NCBI RefSeq assembly: GCF_000245015.1
Contig: NZ_JH600070.1
Coordinates: 3,554,684 to 3,618,683, forward strand
Source: Beggiatoa alba B18LD
GTDB taxonomy: Bacteria; Pseudomonadota; Gammaproteobacteria; Beggiatoales; Beggiatoaceae
DNA: 64,000 nt
Direction: 5' to 3'
Shown: piece by piece, positions 28,465 to 38,119 of the stretch
Numbering within the stretch: position 1 is the stretch's first letter
How the letters are laid out: each line of letters opens with the position of its first letter
The notes under the pieces: model-generated
The model's database searches: none
What the model was told of the DNA's origin: nothing
The model's input: the letters and a program-made list of their open reading frames with translations, nothing else
Made by a program: the position numbers and the translations under genes

Positions 28465-31017
28465 TTAGCTGGTTGGTAATTTGAACACCCGAATGGACTC
28501 AATCAATTGTTTGGAGAAGTCCACCAAGCGGTCAGTTTGAATTAACTGTTCTTCCAACTGTTTACCTGTTTCTTGTGTACTCATTTGAATGGTTTGGGCG
28601 CGTTCACGCAATTCGTTAGAAATTTGCGCTTGTTGCCGTGATGCCATAGCGATTTGTTCGACCACTTGCACAAGGTTGGAGATTGTATTCTGGGTTTCTT
28701 TCATCTGTTCCCCAGACCGTTCTGCAAGGCGTGACCCTTCAATCACCTGTTGAATGGTTTTATCCATCGTGGCAATTGTATCGTTGGTTTCTAACTGGAT
28801 GTTCTTCACCAACGCCGAGATTTGGGAGGTTGCGTTCCGTGAGCTTTCAGCGAGTCGTTGCACTTCGTCCGCAACGACGGAGAAGCCGCGACCTGCTTCC
28901 CCTGCGGCGGCTGCCTGCATGGATGCGTTTAACGCAAGTACGTGTGTCCGTTCTGCGATGTTGTTAATGATGTCAACGATGGAGCTAATTTCTTGCGAAC
29001 GTTCACCCAAACGTTTAATCCGTTTTTCTGTTTCATGGATGGTTTCACGAATTTCAGCCATCCCGTCCACGGTGCTGGTTACGGTTGCCAACGCGGTTTG
29101 TGTAGAGCGTGTTGCTTGGGTTGCGATTTCGTTACATGATTGCGCGACTTCTGCAATTTTGTTCATGGCTTCGGCGGCGGCGGCAAGTTCTGCCATGGTG
29201 GTGTCCACCACTGCGCGTTCGGCTTCTGCCACTTTGGAGACGTTGCTTGCTTGCACCCGCACTTGTTGGGAGGCTGTTTCTACTTCGTCTGTAATGCGAC
29301 GGACGTTGAGCAACACTTTACTGGTTTCGGTTGCCATTTGGTTGATAGCGTCAGCGAGCGGGCCTGTCACGTCTTCGGTCACAGGGACTTGAACGGTTAG
29401 ATCTCTTTGAGAGAGCTGGAAGGAGGCTTTTAACAACTCAATAATGGAGTTGTTGAGCATTTCGTTTTCTTTCTCAGCTTTAGCGAGTGCGGATAAGCGG
29501 TCATCCAGCAGACCGTTAAAGGCATTTGCGAGTGTTTCTAGTTCGTCGCCTGTGCGAATGTCTGCGCGGGCGGTGAAGTCCCCTTCAGCAACTTTAGACA
29601 CGGTTTGTTCTAGTACGCCAATGGGTTTTGCAATTCGACCGAAAATTAAGAATCCTGCAAGCCCCCCAAACACCAACGCGATGACGGCGATAGGTATAGA
29701 GCCTGTTAAGATTTCTTCACGAAGCGCAATCAAGCGTTCAAGTGATTCGGTTTCTGTGAGGTTTGAGAAGATTGCCCATTGTAAACCAGGTACGTTAATC
29801 GGCGCGTAGGCGGAAAGCACGAAGTCGCCTTTGTAGTCGTCAAACATGTCGAACCCTGTTACCCCTGAGAAGGCAGCACGAGTCCCTGGATTGTCCACTT
29901 TTTGCAGACCGACGGAGGTATCTTTTAATTCCATGTTGTCAATGGCTTCACGACTTGTGCCATATTGTTCTACGGATTGTAAGTAGCCTTCTTTGTCTTC
30001 CACCAGTGCGCGGCTGTCGTTACGCATTGTACCGTCAGCAGAGACGATAAAGGTTTCTCCTGAGCGTCCTGATTCGTCTAACCGCCAAGCGCGGTCATAG
30101 GTCATGATGTTGTTAATGCTGTCGATGGGTAGCTGGAAGACAAGAACACCAATTTTGAGGTTGCCATCAAAAATAGGGGCGGCAATAAAGGCTGCTTGTG
30201 CGTCGTAAGAGGGGAGATATTGAGCAAAGTCAATAATCGCGAATTGGTCAGGTGTTGTTGCTTTATTGGCTTGTTCAAAGACGTTAGCAATCCCTGTTTT
30301 TGCGAAAGGGCCATCTAGTAAAGATGATCCAAAATCAACGCCTTTAACAACAGAGTAAACGATATAGCCTGTATCTGAGTCGACTAAGAAAATATCATCA
30401 AAGATAAAACGGTTCATGTATTCCCGAATACCTGGATGGTAAATCTGGTGTAGTTGGGTATAGGTTGAGCCGTCTTTTGCCGCGAATAATTCTTCTTTTG
30501 TACCTAGCGGGTTTGAATTGTTTGCAATGTAGAAGTATTGCATTGCAATACTGTTATCATTTAATTGTTGAAGCATTTCGTCCATATTCGGTACTTCATT
30601 GACGTTTAATGTACCGTATTCTTGAGCGAAATCATTTTCGTAGTAGTGCTTTACTGCTTCACGATATTCTGCAATAGGTAATGGCTGTGACTGGGGGACT
30701 GGAGGCCCTTCTTCTATTTGAACACCTGCTTCATGTTGGAAGCGCGGGAAGGCTTCTTTAAAACCGCGCATTGCCTCTATCGTTGTGCGAGAACCTGCAT
30801 AAGACTGAATCTGGTTAATCACAAGGTTAAAGTAGTCTTCCACTTGAGATTTTTTGGTATCTCGAATAGAGCTGATTTTTTCTTGTGCCGCATCAGTGAG
30901 GGCTTGTTGTCCTAAGTTTGAGGCAATATCACCCGTAAAGTATGCAGTGACCACCACAGATACCACCGCGAGGAACGCTGAGCCAAGGAACATCTTTTGC
31001 TTAAGCTTCAGTTTCAT
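28465..31017 (-). CDS. pilJ: Methyl-accepting chemoreceptor in PilJ position, dCache sensor
   Basis: An 850-residue receptor: first membrane helix at about 9-28, a large periplasmic part (30-440) with double-Cache features (IFLVDSDTGYIVYSV, then the second sub-domain around ETFIVSADGTMRNDSR), second membrane helix at about 441-462, HAMP around 463-515, a second HAMP-like stretch, and the signalling coiled coil with its tip at LNASMQAAAAGEAGRGFSVV (about 690-712). The end resembles PilJ (ESIRVFKLP). Pseudomonas PilJ is about 680 residues with a different sensor, so this one should detect a small soluble ligand. It is followed by chpA and preceded by the CheW gene. Confidence 0.88.
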   Translation of the reverse strand: MKLKLKQKMFLGSAFLAVVSVVVTAYFTGDIASNLGQQALTDAAQEKISSIRDTKKSQVEDYFNLVINQIQSYAGSRTTIEAMRGFKEAFPRFQHEAGVQIEEGPPVPQSQPLPIAEYREAVKHYYENDFAQEYGTLNVNEVPNMDEMLQQLNDNSIAMQYFYIANNSNPLGTKEELFAAKDGSTYTQLHQIYHPGIREYMNRFIFDDIFLVDSDTGYIVYSVVKGVDFGSSLLDGPFAKTGIANVFEQANKATTPDQFAIIDFAQYLPSYDAQAAFIAAPIFDGNLKIGVLVFQLPIDSINNIMTYDRAWRLDESGRSGETFIVSADGTMRNDSRALVEDKEGYLQSVEQYGTSREAIDNMELKDTSVGLQKVDNPGTRAAFSGVTGFDMFDDYKGDFVLSAYAPINVPGLQWAIFSNLTETESLERLIALREEILTGSIPIAVIALVFGGLAGFLIFGRIAKPIGVLEQTVSKVAEGDFTARADIRTGDELETLANAFNGLLDDRLSALAKAEKENEMLNNSIIELLKASFQLSQRDLTVQVPVTEDVTGPLADAINQMATETSKVLLNVRRITDEVETASQQVRVQASNVSKVAEAERAVVDTTMAELAAAAEAMNKIAEVAQSCNEIATQATRSTQTALATVTSTVDGMAEIRETIHETEKRIKRLGERSQEISSIVDIINNIAERTHVLALNASMQAAAAGEAGRGFSVVADEVQRLAESSRNATSQISALVKNIQLETNDTIATMDKTIQQVIEGSRLAERSGEQMKETQNTISNLVQVVEQIAMASRQQAQISNELRERAQTIQMSTQETGKQLEEQLIQTDRLVDFSKQLIESIRVFKLPTS

Positions 31018-31095
31018 GTTGTTAGTCTCCGTAACGACGGGTATATACCCAGCATGATTCGTATTAAGTGCATAGTAACCCTTTTGAGCGCGTGG

Positions 31096-31623
31096 TTAAG
31101 CGGCAACCTTTCCCGCTAGTGATTCAAAAAAACCTTGATGATCAAAATTAAACCAGACTTCGCCACTCTTTTCATAGCCTTGAGTTGCGAAAGGTTTCAA
31201 GACGGCAGGCAGGGGGGGGAGGCTATCTAATCTATCACTATTCATAAAGATGACATGTTGCGGTAGCTTATCGAGAATGATAGCACCTGCCGCTTCACCT
31301 CTCCCTAAAATCAATAACATATTCTTTTTACTGATTCGATTTTCTAACCCTAAAAGTAGGTTTAAATCAAACACGGGAACTAAGTTACCCCGTAAGTTAA
31401 TCAGGCCTAATAACCAGCTTGCGGTATTAGGAATTGGACAAATAGAATTCACTTCAATTAATTCGCTGGTCGCATTTTGTGCAATGAGTAACCCAATATT
31501 GCCAACATGGAATCCTAAGCGACGAATAATTTCTAATTGCCCTGTTGCGACTTGGCTTGTTTCTGCTTGACGTGTTAAGGGACGATTTAATGCTTCACTT
31601 GGGGATAACCATGTTGTTTTCAT
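31096..31623 (-). CDS. pilI: CheW-type adaptor (PilI-like)
   Basis: A 175-residue CheW domain protein: IRRLGFHVGNIGLLIAQNATSE opens the domain, then ASWLLGLINLRGNLVPVFDL, the classical CheW core, and a C-terminal GYEKSGEVWFNFD. It would couple the receptor downstream to ChpA. The position before pilJ matches pilI of the Pil-Chp cluster. It ends 78 bases before pilJ and starts 12 bases after the binding-protein gene. Confidence 0.88.
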   Translation of the reverse strand: MKTTWLSPSEALNRPLTRQAETSQVATGQLEIIRRLGFHVGNIGLLIAQNATSELIEVNSICPIPNTASWLLGLINLRGNLVPVFDLNLLLGLENRISKKNMLLILGRGEAAGAIILDKLPQHVIFMNSDRLDSLPPLPAVLKPFATQGYEKSGEVWFNFDHQGFFESLAGKVAA

Positions 31624-31635
31624 GTGATGCCTCGT

Positions 31636-32751
31636 TTAGATATCACCTTTAGGGGGAGCTACGAAGTCTTGTAGGGCTTGACCGTTGTAGTGGAGAAGCG
31701 CGGGAGTTCGTCCAGGGAAGGATACCCAATCGGTATAAGACTCTGTGTCGTCGCTGACGAGACCATGACGTTGCATGAAGTAACGAATGTGACGCATTGC
31801 TTTTGTCATGGAGCGGCGGTCACGCATGGATGACAACGCTTTAGTGGGGGTGTCATTGAGTAACACTGTTTGCATTTGTCGGTCATATTCTTCACGGGTC
31901 AGTCCTGCCAGTTGTGCAAGTCTATCCAGTGTAGGACCACGTCTATTCCCTTGTAAACGTTCCATTGTAGTAAACCAAATGGCTAATAATGCTTGAGCAA
32001 AACCAGGATGTTTAATCAGTTTGTCGCGTCGGATAACAATGAGGTCAAGAATTTCATTGGAGACTTGACGGCTATCAAAGAGAACCCCTGCTTGTTGTGC
32101 GCGAACTAAGCGTTCTACGTTGGGGTTACTGGTGACAATGCCATAAACTTCGTTATTAAGTAAGGCATCTGGTAAATTGGTTTCTGCCATATTTGCCAGT
32201 TTTATATCGTTAAAATCAATTTGGTATCTGACAAGATAACGGTCAAGTAAGTAGTGGCGGGCTGAGTATTCAACTAATCCAATGGTTTTTCCGCGAATAT
32301 TTGTATTTGCGTTTGCAGGAAGTAGGAGTGCATCATTACCATTACTCGCGCTCATGATGAGGACGACATCAGATTCTACGTCTTGTTTAACTAATTGTGC
32401 GATAGCATCTATGTTAGTAATAGCAACGGCATCAACTGTACCACTGATGTATTGGTTAATCGTGTCTGCGTAATCGCTGGACACGAATTGAATATTTACT
32501 CGATATTTATCTTGATAGGTGGCGTAAGTATCTTCGTCTTTTGCTAAATACCAAGGCATCCATGCTGTATAGGAAGCTGCTGCAAAACTGAGTTCAACGA
32601 TGGGTTGTTCCTCAACGGCAGGCGTTGCACTCCCTGTATTTGTTTTAACGGCATTTGTTAGATTATTAATAAAATCACAGGCTGCCAGAGGGAGTAAAAG
32701 GAGGAAAATCAGAAGGGTACGAGTAATTTGCATCAGTTGATAAGATGGCAT
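31636..32751 (-). CDS. Substrate-binding lipoprotein (NMT1/SsuA-like) in chemosensory operon
   Basis: A 371-residue protein with a lipoprotein signal ending LPLAAC (Cys 25, or 19 if the second ATG is used). The mature part resembles NMT1/THI5/SsuA-type periplasmic binding proteins: LSFAAASYTAWMPWYLAKDE, ISGTVDAVAITNIDAIAQL, RGKTIGLVEYSARHYLLDRYL. No permease or ATPase is nearby; instead it is 12 bases from the CheW gene and 78 more from the dCache receptor. It may therefore hand a ligand to the receptor rather than serve uptake. That role is inference from context. Confidence 0.8.
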   Translation of the reverse strand: MPSYQLMQITRTLLIFLLLLPLAACDFINNLTNAVKTNTGSATPAVEEQPIVELSFAAASYTAWMPWYLAKDEDTYATYQDKYRVNIQFVSSDYADTINQYISGTVDAVAITNIDAIAQLVKQDVESDVVLIMSASNGNDALLLPANANTNIRGKTIGLVEYSARHYLLDRYLVRYQIDFNDIKLANMAETNLPDALLNNEVYGIVTSNPNVERLVRAQQAGVLFDSRQVSNEILDLIVIRRDKLIKHPGFAQALLAIWFTTMERLQGNRRGPTLDRLAQLAGLTREEYDRQMQTVLLNDTPTKALSSMRDRRSMTKAMRHIRYFMQRHGLVSDDTESYTDWVSFPGRTPALLHYNGQALQDFVAPPKGDI

Positions 32752-33071
32752 TGTTCATCATTCCTCTATACACAGTTAATGAGTTGTTATCGTTGTCAAC
32801 TGACTGATTAGAAGTAGTGTAGCATCCCCTCGCAAATAGCATGATTAGGTAAACAATCACTTGCTTTAAATTACTGGGTGACTAGTCAGTCAACCTGACA
32901 TATAAAATTCTGGCTTGAGTGAGTGCTAGAATAGTAAAAAAAAACATAAATAACAAGTTATACCGTTAATCTAATGTATAACTTTATATGTTACGCTTAT
33001 TTTTTTGATTTTTAAAAATAAAATACACAACAGATTGTTGCCCGTTGTGTATTTTTTCAGCCAACCAATGG
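32752..33071. other. Intergenic region inside the chemosensory locus
   Basis: A 320-base AT-rich gap between pilH and the lipoprotein gene. It holds the pilH terminator hairpin (33022-33053) and presumably a promoter for the genes from the lipoprotein to the last CheW, but no convincing -35/-10 pair could be picked out by eye. Confidence 0.5.
33022..33053 (-). terminator. Terminator after pilH
   Basis: AATACACAAC and GTTGTGTATT form a 10-bp stem with a 12-base loop; on the minus strand the stem runs into a T-rich stretch. It suggests that pilG-pilH and the downstream genes form separate transcription units. Confidence 0.75.
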
Positions 33072-33437
33072 TTATTTAAAATTATTGATTTGCTCGATAA
33101 TTTGGTCTGGCGTATAAGGTTTTTGTACTAAAGATTTTCCGCCTTGCATTTCCGCCCACATACGGTCTGCTTTTTGACCTTTGCTAGTTACGAAAATAAT
33201 GGGAATATCTTTGGTGGATTCATCGTGCGTAATTTCACGGCAGGCTTGATAACCGTCCATTTGTTGCATGACCACATCCATAAAAATTAAATCAGGTTTT
33301 TCGGATTTCGCCTTTTCAATGGCTTCCTGTCCAGAGGCTGCTGCAATGACTTGATAACCAGCATCAGCAACAATATTTTGAATATTCATGCGATCGACGG
33401 TTGAGTCGTCAACAACAAGAATTTTGTGAATAGGCAT
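33072..33437 (-). CDS. pilH: Response regulator, PilH-like
   Basis: A 121-residue stand-alone receiver: acidic pair DD at 10-11, phosphorylation site Asp 54 in LIFMDVVMQQMDGYQ, Thr/Ser in FVTSKGQK and the conserved Lys in QKPYTP. The segment SKGQKADRMWAEMQGG resembles the helix 4 region of PilH. In Pseudomonas PilH opposes PilG in twitching control. It is preceded by the longer PilG-like regulator. Confidence 0.82.
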   Translation of the reverse strand: MPIHKILVVDDSTVDRMNIQNIVADAGYQVIAAASGQEAIEKAKSEKPDLIFMDVVMQQMDGYQACREITHDESTKDIPIIFVTSKGQKADRMWAEMQGGKSLVQKPYTPDQIIEQINNFK

Positions 33438-33587
33438 TTTGTATAACTCCTCACTTAAATTAAAAGCTGATGTCCCATTATGTTGCGCATGAATGGGATA
33501 AGCATTATTAGATTCTCACATCATTGTTTTATAGCACTGTTATGTGTCGTGTTTAGCCGATTTGCTATCACGCTTTTTATTTGACTA

Positions 33588-34406
33588 TTAACCCCCTGCT
33601 TCTGCATTGGGTAAGAATTGTTTAATCACTTCCCTTAGCTTTGCCTGTTCTACAGGTTTAGTCAGATAAACGCTTGCACCTGCCATCGTACCGCGCAGTT
33701 TATCAAATCGAGAACCTTTCCCCGTTAACATCACAACAGGCGTATTTTTGGAGATTTTTTCTGATTTAATGACTTTACAAACTTTATAACCGTCAATCCC
33801 AGGTAACATCAAGTCTAAAAAGATGATGTCATATACTTTTTGTTTCGCAAATTCGAGGGCTTCTTCTCCTGTTTCGGCAAAATCAATTTCCATTCCGTAA
33901 AGACCTAATTGGATTTCCATTGATTTACGTACAGGTAAACTGTCATCCACCACCAATGCCTTAATGCCTGTACGTGCAGCTTGTTGTGCGCTATGCGCTG
34001 CACCTTGTAAAGCAGCACTGCTTGCTTCATCTAAGGGGGTATCGCCACCAACGACTAATTCAGGGACAAATTTATGTACATCGATGGTTACTTTATCTAA
34101 AACTTCTAATACCCGTTTTAGGGTTAAAGGGCGACGTAAGTAAATTTCTGGGCTTGTTTCAGGTACTGCAGCTTTAGTCACCTTAACAATAGGGATGTTA
34201 TTGTGATGAACACTGAAACTTTTCCATTCACTGATTGAATTAGCACTATCCACATCAACCAGTAGAATTTCTGCACTTGCCCGTTCTGCTGCGCCTACCA
34301 TAACGTACTTACGGCTACGTGCAGCGGCTAATTTAAAAATACTACCCAATGTGTTGACTTCATTAGGTGCTAAACCAAACACACCCACCTTAAACGTTTT
34401 ATCCAT
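33588..34406 (-). CDS. PilG-like response regulator with extra N-terminal pseudo-receiver
   Basis: A 272-residue protein. The C-terminal half (about 148-268) is a full receiver: VVDDSLPVRKS, acceptor Asp in IIFLDLMLPGIDGYKV (about 199), VMLTGKGSRFDKLRG and TKPV, close to PilG. The N-terminal 130 residues (FKVGVFGLAPNEVNTLG, then EILLVDVDSANS and YLRRPLTLKRVLEVL) look like a degenerate receiver-like fold lacking most acidic residues. PilG of Pseudomonas has only the second part. A flexible Ala/Gln-rich linker joins them. It likely drives pilus extension when phosphorylated by ChpA. Confidence 0.75.
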   Translation of the reverse strand: MDKTFKVGVFGLAPNEVNTLGSIFKLAAARSRKYVMVGAAERASAEILLVDVDSANSISEWKSFSVHHNNIPIVKVTKAAVPETSPEIYLRRPLTLKRVLEVLDKVTIDVHKFVPELVVGGDTPLDEASSAALQGAAHSAQQAARTGIKALVVDDSLPVRKSMEIQLGLYGMEIDFAETGEEALEFAKQKVYDIIFLDLMLPGIDGYKVCKVIKSEKISKNTPVVMLTGKGSRFDKLRGTMAGASVYLTKPVEQAKLREVIKQFLPNAEAGG

Positions 34407-34517
34407 AGTGATAGCTTCCTATAATATCTATCAGTCTATTTAGTATAGCGTGAGTTCGCGTGTATCCGTAAGAGGATATAGGCGACAACACATGCTGTTC
34501 AACTGAGTTGTAATTTG

Positions 34518-35300
34518 TTACATCATACAACAGCAGAGATCAAAGTTGACATCCTGTTCTGTTGGAATGGGTTTTTCATTGATATCTGGTTGCTCGAAGA
34601 AACGTATTGTAAATCTTTGTTTACCCCCTGTAATCTCAGCAAAACAATGATGTTCTGGGGGAAGGCTAACACGCACTAATTGATAGTTATTAGCTTGATT
34701 GTCAAAACTGGACTGAAAATAACCTGTTATAGCCGTTTCTTGTGAGGTTGGCGCACTATTTCGGATCATGTAAAGGTTTAACTCTATCGCTTCACGAATG
34801 GGTTCTATGAGTGCTAACCATTCATTGACATCATGTAAGCGTTGTTTTGGGTTTTTTTGTAGCCAAAAATGGTAAGCAGGTACATCAAAACGGCATAAAC
34901 CTCCAGCAATATTGCTTCGTTGCCTAATAATGTTTATTAATGTGGATTGGCTGACAATCTGGTTTGGGTGGCTACTGAGTGCAGCAAGTCTATCCAGTAA
35001 ATGTTGTATTTGTAAAATTAGCTGATTGACCCGTTCTGCATCAGCATTGGGAATATGTTTCCAACGTTCTAAACCAACCAAATGATGTTCCAAATCTTGA
35101 ATTAAATCTTCTCGTAAATTCAATCGCTCCATCACATCTAAGATTTTGACAATATAGTCAACTACAGTACGGCTATCCCAAGCAGAAGGCCCTTTGATGT
35201 GATAATTCAAGCCGCCAAAGAGGTATTCTAAGCGCAACATATTTTTGATGCGGTCATTGAGCGGGTGTTCGTAGGTAACTCTTTTTTTTGCGAAACTCAT
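34518..35300 (-). CDS. zapD: Cell division protein ZapD
   Basis: A 260-residue protein of the ZapD (YacF) family, which cross-links FtsZ filaments at the division ring. It begins VTYEHPLNDRIKNMLRLEYLF and has the typical SRTVVDYIVKILDVMERLNLREDLIQDLE helix region and FDVPAYHFWLQ. The length is close to the enterobacterial protein (247). It is 29 bases downstream of coaE, and the order pilD-coaE-zapD is standard in gammaproteobacteria. Confidence 0.93.
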   Translation of the reverse strand: MSFAKKRVTYEHPLNDRIKNMLRLEYLFGGLNYHIKGPSAWDSRTVVDYIVKILDVMERLNLREDLIQDLEHHLVGLERWKHIPNADAERVNQLILQIQHLLDRLAALSSHPNQIVSQSTLINIIRQRSNIAGGLCRFDVPAYHFWLQKNPKQRLHDVNEWLALIEPIREAIELNLYMIRNSAPTSQETAITGYFQSSFDNQANNYQLVRVSLPPEHHCFAEITGGKQRFTIRFFEQPDINEKPIPTEQDVNFDLCCCMM

Positions 35301-35329
35301 TATGAATTAACTTTTTAGTAGAATTTAAG

Positions 35330-35950
35330 TCAAGGTTGCGTGGAGGTTTCACAAGCTAACTGTTGGTAATAATGGTGAAAATGCAAAACTTGTTCATATA
35401 CCGCATTTGGTGAAGTGTCGTTATGAATCACATCATTTGCACATGCCAAGCGGGAGGAGCGACTGGCTTGTGCTGCCAAAATTTGGGTTGTTTCTGTTGC
35501 ATTAAAACCATTACGCAGTGCTAATCGTTGGTATTGTAACGTAGTTGGACAATCAACCACTAATACTCGATTAACCTGTGTAGTTTGTCTTGTTTCGACT
35601 AATAAGGGAATGCTAAAAATACAGTAAGCATCAGTTACCATCGTTGCTTGTTTGTGCATTTCATTGCGAATTAATGGATGCAAGATGGATTCTAAGCGTT
35701 TGCGTTGTTGGCTATCTTGAAAAACAAATTGGCGTAACTGTTGTCGATCAAGACGACCTTCTGCGTCTAAAATAGTTTGCCCAAAGACCTCAGCAATCAT
35801 AAAAACAGCGGGTTGTCCCGCTTGAGTCAGTTGATGCGCAATCACATCTGCATCAATAATGGGCACACCCAAAGTAGCAAAGTGATTGCTAACTGTCGTT
35901 TTTCCGCTGGCAATTCCACCTGTTAAACCAATAATGAATGGCTTAGTCAA
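35330..35950 (-). CDS. coaE: Dephospho-CoA kinase
   Basis: CoaE phosphorylates dephospho-CoA, the last step of CoA synthesis. P-loop GLTGGIASGKTTVS, then VPIIDADVIAHQL and the CoA-domain segment FGQTILDAEGRLDRQQLRQFVF. A longer frame exists, but it reads 54 bases back into pilD; I prefer the TTG at 35950, whose last two bases and next A form the pilD stop (TTGA overlap). That gives 206 residues, the normal family length. Confidence 0.9.
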   Translation of the reverse strand: MTKPFIIGLTGGIASGKTTVSNHFATLGVPIIDADVIAHQLTQAGQPAVFMIAEVFGQTILDAEGRLDRQQLRQFVFQDSQQRKRLESILHPLIRNEMHKQATMVTDAYCIFSIPLLVETRQTTQVNRVLVVDCPTTLQYQRLALRNGFNATETTQILAAQASRSSRLACANDVIHNDTSPNAVYEQVLHFHHYYQQLACETSTQP

Positions 35951-36849
35951 GTGACACCTATCCCCGTCATGTGTTGATACCAATGTACCAGTAAATCCCC
36001 CCATAGCAGGTAAATCCAGCCAGCCGCTGCAAGGTAAGGACCAAAGGGAATAGGAATATTTCTATCTTGTCCACGAATAACAATCAAAGAAATGCCAACT
36101 ACTGCTCCGACTAAAGAGGAGAAAAGAATAATCACAGGGAGAGCTTGCCACCCCATCCACGCGCCTAACATTGCCAAGAGTTTAAAATCGCCAAATCCCA
36201 TGCCTTCTTTACCCGTTATCAGTTTGAATAGCATATAAACTGACCATAGGCTTAAATAACCCGCCATAGCACCAATGACACTATTATATAGACCAACTTG
36301 AGGATAGAAACCCAATAAATTAAGTAGGATACCCAACCAGAGAATGGGTAGAGTAATCGCGTCAGGGAGTAATTGATGGTCTATATCAATCATGCTCAGT
36401 GTCAACAATGCCCATGTTAAAAAGACAAAACCAAGCAATGGCAATCCAAAGTCAATAAGATGCCATGTTTGCCAAACGGTCAACATGGCTAAGAGCGCGC
36501 TAATTGCCTCAATCGTGGGATAACGAGCAGAAATAGTCGTGTGGCAAGCGGTGCATTTTCCACGTTGCCACAAATAACTAAATAAGGGGATATTTTCTAA
36601 AGCGGTAATATGGTGTCCACAGGATGGACAGCGCGATGCAGGATAGGCGAGGTTAAAAATAGGTTCATTATCTGTAGTTGTGGATGGTTGTTGTAGCAAT
36701 TCCGCACACTGATTACGCCAGTCACGCTCCATCATAATGGGCAAGCGGTAAATCACGACATTAAGAAAACTACCAACAATCAACCCAAAAATACCAACAC
36801 AGATAATGGCAACAAGTTGATGGGTCGCAAGAAACTCAAACATATCCAT
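35947..36849 (-). CDS. pilD: Prepilin peptidase / N-methyltransferase
   Basis: PilD cleaves and methylates type IV prepilins in the inner membrane. The 300-residue protein has the N-terminal region GLIVGSFLNVVIYRLP, the four-Cys zinc motif (CPSCGHH, then CTACHTT), and the two catalytic aspartates in SMIDIDHQLLPDA and GMGFGDFKLLAMLGAW. Several membrane helices fill the rest. The ATG at 36849 is five bases after the pilC stop; an ATG two codons later is possible. Confidence 0.94.
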   Translation of the reverse strand: MDMFEFLATHQLVAIICVGIFGLIVGSFLNVVIYRLPIMMERDWRNQCAELLQQPSTTTDNEPIFNLAYPASRCPSCGHHITALENIPLFSYLWQRGKCTACHTTISARYPTIEAISALLAMLTVWQTWHLIDFGLPLLGFVFLTWALLTLSMIDIDHQLLPDAITLPILWLGILLNLLGFYPQVGLYNSVIGAMAGYLSLWSVYMLFKLITGKEGMGFGDFKLLAMLGAWMGWQALPVIILFSSLVGAVVGISLIVIRGQDRNIPIPFGPYLAAAGWIYLLWGDLLVHWYQHMTGIGVT

Positions 36850-36853
36850 ATGA

Positions 36854-38113
36854 TTAAACAACAGAACCCATTTTAAAGATTGGTAAGTACATTGCCACGA
36901 CTAAACCCCCAATGACAATCCCCAAGAACGCCATAATCATGGGTTCTAACAAACTACTCATTGCATCAACCAGTGCATCAACTTCCTCTTCATAGAAATC
37001 AGCCACTTTACCAAGCATCGTTTCTAATGCCCCAGATTCTTCACCAATCTGCACCATTTGCACCATCATATTGGGCCAAATTTTTCCCTGATTACGCATA
37101 CTAGTCGCCAGTGCAATCCCTGTTGAAACATCGTCTTTAATCTGTAACACCGCTTCTTGATAAACAATATTGCCTGTTGCGCCTGCGACAGAATCCATCG
37201 CTTCAACCAAAGGCGTACCCGCAGCAAACATAGTTGCCATGGTACGGGCAAAACGTGCTACGGCAGATTTACCGATTAAGTCACCAAAGATTGGCATTTT
37301 TAATGACATTCGTTGTAAAAAACTGTCAAAGGCAGGAATACGTTTCTTCGCTTGTTTAAAGGCAATGACACCACCAATAATAGTTCCAAAGATAATGTAC
37401 CAATATTTAACAAATTTCTCGGATAAGTCCACGACAAATTGAGTTAAAGCGGGTAAGTCTGCACCAAACCCTTTAAATAAATCCGCAAACACGGGAACTA
37501 CGAAAATCATCAAAATAGCGGTAATAATAAAGGCAACGACAATAACAGCGATAGGGTAGGTGAGTGCCTTTTTAATTTTCTTTTTAATCCCTTCGGTTTT
37601 TTCCTTATAGGTTGCTACTTTATCTAATAAGGATTCTAATGCCCCTGCTTGTTCACCTGCTTCTACGAGGTTACAGAATAACGCATCAAATTGATCAGGA
37701 TGTTGGCGCAAACCATCTGCTAACGTTCCTCCTGATTCAACAGTCGCTTTAATATCAAGAAGCATTTTCTGCATACGAGGGTTTTCTTGCCCTTGCGCAA
37801 CAATATCAAATGCTTGAATTAATGGCACTCCCGCACTCATCATCGTGGTCAATTGCCGTGCAAAAACTGCAATATCTGAAGCTGTAATGGGTTTTCCACT
37901 ACTATCACCAAAAAGTGGTTTTGGTTTTTTGCGTACACGAGTTGGCGTAATTCCTTGTTTACGCAATAACGCCTTTACCAAAATTTCGCTACTACCGGTT
38001 AACTCCCCTTTCAGCTTTTTACCTTGTTTGTCTGTACCATCCCAAATGTAAATTTCTGTTTTTGGAAGGTTCGCTCCACCTGCGGTGGTCTTTTTCGCAA
38101 CATTTTCTGCCAT
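36854..38113 (-). CDS. pilC: Type IV pilus inner-membrane platform protein
   Basis: A 419-residue T2SSF-family protein with two repeated domains, the first beginning FARQLTTMMSAGVPLIQAFDI and the second FARTMATMFAAGTPLVEAMDS, each followed by membrane helices (for example YPIAVIVVAFIITAILMIFVV), and the final helix MIMAFLGIVIGGLVVAMYLPIF. It anchors the pilus motor between PilB and the growing fibre. It starts six bases after the pilB stop. Confidence 0.95.
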   Translation of the reverse strand: MAENVAKKTTAGGANLPKTEIYIWDGTDKQGKKLKGELTGSSEILVKALLRKQGITPTRVRKKPKPLFGDSSGKPITASDIAVFARQLTTMMSAGVPLIQAFDIVAQGQENPRMQKMLLDIKATVESGGTLADGLRQHPDQFDALFCNLVEAGEQAGALESLLDKVATYKEKTEGIKKKIKKALTYPIAVIVVAFIITAILMIFVVPVFADLFKGFGADLPALTQFVVDLSEKFVKYWYIIFGTIIGGVIAFKQAKKRIPAFDSFLQRMSLKMPIFGDLIGKSAVARFARTMATMFAAGTPLVEAMDSVAGATGNIVYQEAVLQIKDDVSTGIALATSMRNQGKIWPNMMVQMVQIGEESGALETMLGKVADFYEEEVDALVDAMSSLLEPMIMAFLGIVIGGLVVAMYLPIFKMGSVV

Positions 38114-38119
38114 AGCATA

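Noticed and set aside
28754-29392. A 212-codon frame on the plus strand within pilJ
   Set aside because: It is antisense to the receptor signalling domain; its openness follows from the codon pattern of that coiled coil.
35951-36004. An upstream extension of coaE into pilD
   Set aside because: It would add 18 residues before the conserved start; the TTGA overlap at 35950 gives the normal length.
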